The position numbers and the translations under genes were made by a program. A stretch of DNA of 64,000 bases from positions 13,553,349-13,617,348 of the forward strand of contig LR990058.1 in the NCBI GenBank assembly GCA_905147135.1, written 5' to 3'. Positions within the stretch are counted from its first letter, which is position 1, and the number at the start of each line of letters is the position of its first letter. This stretch comes from Blastobasis lacticolella. Lineage: Eukaryota; Arthropoda; Insecta; Lepidoptera; Blastobasidae. The notes under the pieces are model-generated. The model did no database searches. It worked only from the letters and a program-made list of their open reading frames with translations, and had not been told where the DNA came from. This document shows, piece after piece, positions 56,460-64,000 of the stretch.

Positions 56460-59330
56460 AACTCATAACTTAACGTTGATTTATTATACAGGGTATATCC
56501 AATAAGGGCAGGTTGATGTTGAAATGAAATAAAACAAACTGCGTTTGAGGTATTAGTGCAATTCCTTTTTTATTTGAAAGGTCCATGTATGCAATTTAGT
56601 ATGGAAAAGGATGTCGTTCAAATGTCTGCCACGGCTTTGCAAGGGCTTGAATCCGAGATGTCCAGTTTTCAGTCCTGGCCTGGCCCACGAGAAAAAGTTC
56701 ATCGCGCCAAAGCCAAACGCCCAAAAACAGACAGACAGACGTGGAAAGAGACTTAATTTTTTACTATGTAAGAAGAATAAGATTAAGGGTTGCTTATCAG
56801 AACTATCCCTGTAGTATCTACTAAAGGTAATTTCAAACACTTAAATCAATTGTAACTAACGAGTGAAATAATACACACACATTATACCTAACAAATTCAA
56901 CACCTCCATTTACGAAAACCCCGACTACAGCCTCTTGCCCAAGCCACCAGCCTCCGAGCTGAGTATATCTCTCGAGCCATAGTAGGCCATATGTAATGGG
57001 CCGAAAAGGGTGATAACTGGCCCTTGCGACACGCAGGCGCGAATTGCCGTGAATGTCGCTAAATATGCGTGTGCGCACATAGGCTGTACAGCAGCTGTAT
57101 AACAACATTGGTATTTTTCCCGTTTTCCATAAAAAACATATTTTCGCGGCGCCTGCGCATGTATGGAGGGTTTTGACATAATCTAGGGGGTATCCCTCCG
57201 ATAAAGAGGGGTGTAAGTTTGACGTGTGTATCTGTGGCTTTGTGTGTCTGTCTGTTTCATCGTAGTTCCCAAACGGATGGACCGATTTGGAATTGAATGA
57301 TAAATTAATCGAGATGATTCTTAAGCGCACTCCACATTGTCGTCATTCTGCGGGGTCACGAGAATGTAGACGGAGTATTCGCCTATATTCGAGCAGTCCC
57401 GTGCGTGTTTAGCATGTCTCGCCTATATCATAGACTAAGTAGAGATGTATCAATTTTATATTTATCTTCCTGACGCTTTTTCCCGTAATACGTTCGGGGT
57501 ACACTTGACCATGATCCAGGATACAAGGAGATCAGGTAATGACAGTAGAGCAGCTGCCATCACTTCTGTGTCCCTGTTTAGAGCAGAAGGTACCAGATTT
57601 GCGATATTACACCGATGAATCGATAATATCGACGCATTTGACACCTACCACATCCCTAATAGGTGAAAATGCGGGTCTACCAAAGTCTCGGCAAAAGTTT
57701 CGCCGGAAGTTTCGGCGAACATGTGGAGTACGTTTTAGCTTTGTTTCATTAAAATCGTTTATGTAGTTTAGAAAATATTGTAGTTTAAGTAAACTTGGTC
57801 TAAAATCTAAACAGCCATTAATAAATGGTAGAACAAAAAAGGTAGAACTATTAATTTTCCTTATGGGAGTTGTGTCAGGACAGACATAGGGGCGTGATAG
57901 TATTTGCCTACCCCACCTGTTGGACAGAGGCTGGAGCTTCGCGCATGTATTTATTTATTTACCAGTTTATTGTGCACAGGAAATACATAGCAAATAACAG
58001 GCAAAGTAATAAACAAGCATGTAGTTTATGCACACGAAAATAAATGTTATCCAAATATGACTTGTTCAGATACAATATTAATTTCGAGAACGTTACGTAA
58101 AACCGAACGTCGCACGCATGCGCCGCGGCGGCCGTGCTCTCGCAAATCTCACGCTACTTTTTGCAGATCGCGAATTCCTCGAAACTGTTTAAAGTGCAGT
58201 TATATAGTTTTTGCTGACAACCGCAGTTGTGAATATATTGTGGTTCTTGATGGGATGTATTTGATTGCATATTTGAGCGAGTTAAATGAATTGAACGTAT
58301 TGCTTCGTGTCTTTTAGTTGAATTATCCAATCCTAATCCAATCATTTTGCGATTGTAAGTAGCGCCTGTGGTGTTATTTATAACTTTGATTTTTCCTTAA
58401 ACTTTCAACAATGTACAATAGACTATAAAATAAAGAATAAGACTGTAACATAAATAAATATTATTGTATTTGTATTGATTTACTTTGTTTTGGTAAAACT
58501 ATTGATTTAAAAGATTTTAATGTTCGCTAGGCTGTATTCTAAAGTTTTATGGTCACTGCTTCATTACAAAAACGTCGAGATAATTTATATTGCTATTTAG
58601 AGCTGAAATAGCTACCATATCGGATGGAAGTGGTTAGCTTAATTTAGCATTTAGCCACTAAACAACCTAATCTAGCCTCCTAGGCATGCTTTAGGTCACT
58701 GGGCTGTGCGAAGGAATGCGGTCGGTTGTTTTGCAACAAGTTCTTCGCTCCCTTTCGCTCTTATCGCCTTCTCTATCGCACGCACCGAAGTCAGCCGGAC
58801 TCAGCCGAAGTGTGCCGAAGTGGTAAAGCTTTCGTGGCCGTACCTTCTTCGGAAGTACGACTGGATTCTTGCGAGTTCGCGGTGTATTTACGTCCGCTAA
58901 AGAGAGTTTGAAATGTGATATTGCTCTTCGAAATTGATAGCGGTTATTATCTACTGTAGTTTATGTTGGGCCTCAAATGGTCCTGTGTTTTTGCGAACAG
59001 GTTTGGTGAGCGTGTTGAGTTGTTTGTCTTTGGCCAGGTCAGGTAGGTGTTTGATAGGAATTTTATTAATCTTTTACCATTTACATCATCATCATGGCGT
59101 TAGTGGCGGTTGTCCTCTCGCGCGCGAGGGCTTGGGGTCCGCCTTCCAGCTTCACCTTGTCCACTTTGCTCGGTCGTCGGCATCTTTGGTGGCGAGTTTG
59201 TTGGCATACGACGTCAATTTATCGCTTCCTGGGCCGACCTGTCATCCACGTGCCTGACAACGTGGCATGGCTAGACATTTGTTCTTTACGTAAGTTGCCT
59301 AAGATTTGCGCGAGACGTGACCATACCATC
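56460..59330. other. No gene supported
   Basis: 57205-57290 is a repeat like 7465-7562; 57470-57575 is a SINE A fragment; 57950-58010 a LINE-end repeat. GC-richer patches at 58080-58170 and 58690-58880 have short open frames without recognisable homology. Confidence 0.4.
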
Positions 59331-59339
59331 TAAATCACT

Positions 59340-59580
59340 TTTGCAGCTTATCTGCTGCTATGAAGGTGTCCGATGCGGTCTTTGGGTGAAACCATTTCCG
59401 TGACACGCAGCTCCTGCTGCTGCAGCGTGGGCCTGACACGGCATATAGAAGAGTAGGTCTAATGATGGTCTCATAAATCCTTTCCATCACCTTTACCGCA
59501 TTGTTGGGGTCATAAATGCCACCCGTTACCCCTAAGCTATTTGGCCCAGCCACGGATATTCGGGCTTTGATGTCGCTGTC
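59340..59580 (-). mobile_element. RTE-type LINE relic
   Basis: Minus-strand frame reads DIKARISVAGPNSLGVTGGI then VMERIYETIIRPTLLYAVSG, matching the RTE reverse transcriptase C-terminal pattern (RISxAW...IYxTxxRPxLLYG). The original Trp and Gly have been lost. Family G MITE lies directly beside it. Confidence 0.6.
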
Positions 59581-59697
59581 TAGGCGCTGTCCTACGATCG
59601 TGGGCGTGCGACGGGTTGTTTTGAGGTCTCCTACTGGTCGAACGACGTCCGTCGTACGACCAATGTCGCATGATATTGCCAATTAGGCTAGCGCCTA
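59581..59697. mobile_element. Palindromic MITE family G
   Basis: Starts TAGGCGCTGTCCTA and ends TAGCGCCTA; internal 'gtcgtacgac'. Adjacent to the LINE relic at 59340-59580. Confidence 0.75.
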
Positions 59698-60174
59698 TCT
59701 CTGAGTGCGGACGGGCAGAGAATATTTACTGTTGCGTGCCATATATCTACTTTGACTTCGCCACGTTTTGTTTTAGTTCGTCCACGCCGTTCTTAAGTGA
59801 CCTCTTCCACATATGCACACATTCCCGCCCCTTGTCAGAGTGTATCAAAGCGATATAATCATAGATGAGCAGCTAGGGAGGCTGAGATCTCCAAGACGAA
59901 CAAATAGGCTGAGCACTATGATGCTGTCCAAACTATGTCACACCTCTTATCGTGTCCCGCGTGTCCAAACACCTGCACGTAGGATGATCTTATGACAGCC
60001 ACCGACAGTGCTGTCAATGTGGCTCAGTTTGGGCCACTACATTATAGTGTATGTCTTAGACACGCTAAGAAGAAGTTACCTATATCACAGAATGTTGACT
60101 GGTTATATTTACAAACACAGTGGAGATTACAAGGTAGAAGATTAAGAAGAGCAAAGAAATAGGCTTCCTATCTT

Positions 60175-60515
60175 TAAGAGAGGTAGGGCATAGCCGGGTA
60201 TCTCGTTCGAATTGGAGCCGCCCGACTGAGGAAGTACCTCCACCTTACAGAATATCGCAGCTAAATAATACTCTTTTAAATAGTATTGTGTTTCTGCCGG
60301 TGAGTGCTCCATGGGGTAGGGATATGGTGAACCGTGGCTTTGGCAGTGGAGTGGCATTTGCCTTTTGCTGCCAGTGCAACGTGTTATAGAGGTAGGCAAC
60401 GCATTAGCGATACTCTTGGTGTTGCTAATGTCTATAGGCAGTGGTGACCACTTTCCATCAGGTGGCCCGCTTGCCTGTTTGCCTAACGTATGACATAAAA
60501 AAAAAAAAAAAAAAA
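60175..60515 (+). mobile_element. Repeat family C, full copy with A tail
   Basis: Nearly identical to 46325-46665, with about 25 bases deleted after 'ctgccggtgagt' and a 20-base A tail at about 60497-60516. Its low divergence suggests recent activity. Confidence 0.8.
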
Positions 60516-60719
60516 AATCTTGCTCATTATCAATGGAGATCATTCACGCACGGCCCATATAAACAGTACAAACATTTTAAAGTGCCGGACAACAAAATTA
60601 GGGTAGGACTTTCGAAAGGATGCATTTTTCTGAACATCTTTACTTATTCCACGTAAATAATTCAAACGTTATCATCATCATCATATCACAAGATTATATA
60701 TTATAAGCACAGAGATCTC

Positions 60720-60930
60720 CACAATGGTTGGTCCTGCGCTTTCCGCATCCAGCTGGTACCTGCGATCCTTACCAGGTCGTCGGTCCACCTTGTGGGAGGC
60801 CTACCCCCGCTGCGTCTTCCGGTACGTGGTTGCCACTCGAGATTTTTACTGCCCCATCGGCCATCTGTTCTTCGAGCTATCTGCCCTGACCACTGTCACT
60901 TCAGTCAGGCAATCCTTAGAGCTATGTCGG
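60720..60930 (-). mobile_element. RTE-type LINE fragment
   Basis: On the minus strand contains [20 protein letters not shown] coding (from 'aggcctcccacaaggtggac'), a known RTE 3' motif, interrupted by frameshifts. Confidence 0.65.
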
Positions 60931-61314
60931 TGACCTTGGTTCACTTGCGGATCTCGTCATTTCTGATTTGATCGCGCAAGGAACTCCAAGCATAGCTTTT
61001 TCCATTGCCCTTTGGGTAACAGTAAGCTTTCTTGAAAGGCCCACAGTGAGCGGGTGCACACGTTTCAGTTTCGTAAGTCATCACTGGCAACACACATTGG
61101 TCAAAGACCTTTGTCTTGAGACACTGCGGTAATTAGGACGAATATATATGACGTACCTTCCCGAACGCTGTCCAATCGAGTTAGATTCGCCGATTGATCT
61201 CCTTCTCGAAATTGGACCTACCTAGCTGGACTTTTTGTCCAAGGTATATATAGTCGTCAACAACTTCAAGTGGAGTGCTTCCAACTGTCACTGGAGTAGG
61301 CACAACATGGACAT

Positions 61315-61558
61315 TGACGACCGAAGTGGTTCAATGGTCAACGTGCCGGTCTGCCACGCAAGGGGTCCCGGGTTCGATTCCCGGCCAGGCAGAAATTGAA
61401 ATGATGAATTTTAATTACTGTTACGGGTCTGGGTGTTCTATGTAGAATAAGTATGTATTTAAAAAAGTATTTAAGTAGTATGTCAGTTATATAGCACCCA
61501 TAGTACAAGCTTAGCTTAGTTTGGGGCTAGATGGCGCTGTGTGAATTTGTTCACGAAT
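61315..61558 (+). mobile_element. SINE family B, full copy
   Basis: Head 'gacgaccgaagtggttcaat', intact 'gggttcgattcccggcc' T-arm, tail with AGATGGCGC at 61529-61537. Confidence 0.85.
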
Positions 61559-61654
61559 ATTTATTATTTGACATAATTTTCGTCTAGTCCATGTTTATTT
61601 TAAGACCTACTTGTTGAGAGGCACTACAGAGGTCATCGAGCATTTTGCCCAAAT

Positions 61655-62180
61655 CTTCCAGGTCAAACGTTATACGGCAGACAAACAGGCAAGCAGGCCA
61701 CTGGACGGAAAGTGGTCACTGTCCCTAAGGACATCAGCAACACAAGGGAAGTTATCAATGCGTTGCCCGCCTCTGAAGAGACCTCTAATATACCTCTTGA
61801 ACGATCCCATTTCATATTCCAGAGGAAACACTGTGGCTGCGAGTTCATCCACATCAAAATCGTTCGAGCGAGAAACGTATTTTCGAACCTTCGCGTGGTT
61901 ACCAACAGAGGGTTATGAGGGAGCGTAGTGGGGATGAATACCCATCCCGCGGCGGATGGTGAAATGGCGGAATTGAACTGTGGGCACCAGATCAAAAAGT
62001 TCCTTGGAGCACTCCCCATTGTACAGCCGATAGAACACACACAGGGAGCCAAATTCCCTTCGGTTAGCGAGTGGTTCTAACTTGCTTGTTTGTATGGGAT
62101 CGTCGACAATTCGTACGGCGCAACTCTGTACGGAGTCCAGAGGATTAAGCAGGTCGGCAGTTTCGCCGCCCTAAGAATGG
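61655..62180 (-). mobile_element. Jockey-like LINE 3' end, longest copy
   Basis: In minus-strand frames: CAVRIVDDPIQTSKLEPLAN, REFGSLCVFYRLYNGECSK, ELFDLVP, then TTRRFENTFLARTI and [14 protein letters not shown]. This is the C-terminal part of a Jockey-like ORF2 with several frameshifts, and shows that the pieces at 24300 and 39955 are the same LINE. Confidence 0.75.
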
Positions 62181-64000
62181 CAATAATACTTCTAGTGAAT
62201 TTTCCAATTATACATTAATATAACTTCAGCCACGAAGCCAATTTAGATAAAAAATATTTTAAATTATGACACCACTTAAAAACCCATCACACACATTCTT
62301 TGCAAACGATCTGCTACCTGGCTAACAATTCGAGATTCTCAACAGCTAAGCTTCGGAAATTCCATAAACTTTACACCAACTATTAACAGCGATTTACGCC
62401 ATGGATCGATAATGACACGCATAAATCGAGCTTCGAGATCAACTTAAGGTGGAATGGGAATAAATTTTCATTTTATGGTCCCGCGAATGTGTTGAGACTT
62501 TCCGTAAACACGTTTAAATAAATACCTAGTAAAGTCTCTAAGCTGATTTAAATAGCTGGTTTGATTTAAAATCGATTACGAAACACTCTGTTCTCGGGTT
62601 CGTTAAGATAAGATTAGAGGAGGTCAATTAACCTATTATGTGCTAGGTTTTTATTGTTTTATGTTCGACGATCTAGCCAGTATCAGCAAGTGTCAACACA
62701 TGCATGTTTATGTAACCTTCTATGTACATTCTTGCAGGGGTTTGACGTTTTTATTTCATGTTTGTGAAATTGCCGGTTAGTAAAAGTATCAAAGTAACCG
62801 CGAAATACCAATCTACATACCAATACATTATAGAAGTCAGGGAAAGAATAGAGATGAAACGGATATCCGGTTTCTATCCGGTATCCGGCCTATCCGGCGT
62901 TAATTTACTATCCGGCCGGATACCGGATAGTGCGTTATTATCCGGCGGAATACCGGATAGCAAAAATGTAAGAAAAATACATATAAGTGATTGTATTAAT
63001 AGGAAAAAAGTTATCCCATAAATTATAAATAGTATTCCTTTATCAAAGCACTGTTGATCAGGTTGTTTAGTTGTTTAGTATAGTTAGCAAAAAATTTCAT
63101 CTCTAGAAAGAATGGAATCCAGAGCAAAGATAACCTAAACATGTTGTGCCAACGCCACCTAGTTGGATAAGGGCTGGTAGATGATGATGATGTATGAACA
63201 AGAAATAAAAACAAAACTGAATGTGAGCACACCACACCTTACACCAATCAGCCATACAAATCGTCTAAGCTTAGAAACAATGGGAGTGACCTTCATCAAT
63301 TAGATTTGTGTACTTTGTCCGCCTTAAGGATGTTGGTTTATGGTACTTATGTTTGTGAATGCTATTTAAACTAATAATGGTCGTGCCCAATAAACTTGCT
63401 GTGCCTGTTGACAATAGAATAACGATTTTTGAGCCTTAACCTTAGCTTTAAAACAGAAAACAATGGTGGTAACTATGCACTGACATGAAGTTAAGAACGT
63501 CGTAAGTTTTTATTGGTTAGTTTGATAATCATATTTTATTCCTAGCTTGACCAATTGGTCTAGCTACGCATTTAAGCTGATACTTAAACAAAAAACCTCA
63601 TACAATTAAATGTTAAACGTCATTTTTAAACGTGTTTAAGAGTTTGGAGCAAGCCGGGATAAAAATATTTTCCCAGCCTACCACACAAAGTTTTCAATAT
63701 TGTATCCGGTTTCAAAGATGAAGTAGCCATTATCATCACAGTGATAAAGCATATGCGGTTCTGCATTTTTTACAATTATTCTAAATGCATGAACTTGGAT
63801 GTCATGGGTGACAGCCGTTACCGTTTACGAGGTGGGCTGTCTGCTCGACCCTTGGTATCTCATAGCATAAAAGACAATGCAGTTCATAAGATTTGATACA
63901 GAAATCTAACTATTTAGGTACTCATCTTACTTCGATTTTATGATAAATAACCTAACCGACATAAAAAGTCGGATAAATCCCGACCAAGTTTACTTAAACT
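62180..64000. other. End of window, no gene seen
   Basis: 62866-62962 is an ATCCGG-rich cluster. 63175-63195 is a (GAT)n run. 63795-63870 resembles 16525-16590 ('gtgggctgtctgctcga'). No exon supported. Confidence 0.45.
62866..62962. repeat. ATCCGG/CCGGAT cluster
   Basis: The hexamer ATCCGG or its inverse occurs about ten times in 97 bases, in both orientations, spaced irregularly. Sharp edges on both sides. Confidence 0.8.

Noticed and set aside
56833..57330. 165-codon minus-strand frame as a gene
   Set aside because: No recognisable domain; part overlaps a dispersed repeat at 57205-57290; no splice or codon support.
62761..63021. 87-codon frame across the ATCCGG cluster
   Set aside because: The repetitive peptide comes from the hexamer cluster; no start context or homologue.

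Overview
The window is nuclear DNA from an insect, almost certainly a moth or butterfly. It has split genes with GT-AG introns of very uneven length, AT-rich non-coding DNA, and a dense load of tRNA-derived SINEs, LINE 3' ends and small palindromic DNA transposons of lepidopteran style. The called proteins are closest in character to insect homologues. Species cannot be told from the sequence alone.

Layout. From 1 to about 3.7 kb lies non-coding DNA and a 5'-truncated LINE (1040-3675) with an open reverse-transcriptase frame. At 4507-11979 (+) is an 11-exon gene for a short dystrophin-superfamily protein (EF-hands, ZZ zinc finger, basic tail, coiled coil; 640 residues when joined). It matches the dystrotelin/Dah type. 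At 14240 to at least 53240 (-) are the last 12 coding exons of hillarin, a transglutaminase-like (KY-family) septin partner; its 5' end is not in the window or not recognisable. The two genes converge, tail to tail, 2.3 kb apart. Inside the single 29-kb hillarin intron (24046-53049), on the opposite strand, sits a complete intronless gene for the mitochondrial methylcrotonyl-CoA carboxylase beta chain (28873-30549). From 53.2 kb to the end I see only repeats and unassigned DNA.

How the genes relate. Dah-like and hillarin proteins both belong to cortical/cytokinetic cytoskeleton biology in flies, but nothing here proves joint regulation. The carboxylase is unrelated leucine catabolism in mitochondria. 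No operons, CRISPR arrays, rRNA or functional tRNA genes are present.

The observations most worth a second look are: (1) a tandem duplicate of half of the ZZ-finger exon (7094-7183 and 7266-7355) whose 11 base differences are almost all synonymous; (2) a tRNA-Gly-derived SINE family whose 3' module repeatedly carries a CTCF-like AGATGGCGC core; (3) a near-perfect 83-bp-arm hairpin element at 51321-51507; and (4) a GC-rich long inverted-repeat structure at 48883-49576. All calls were made by reading the sequence; no search was run.
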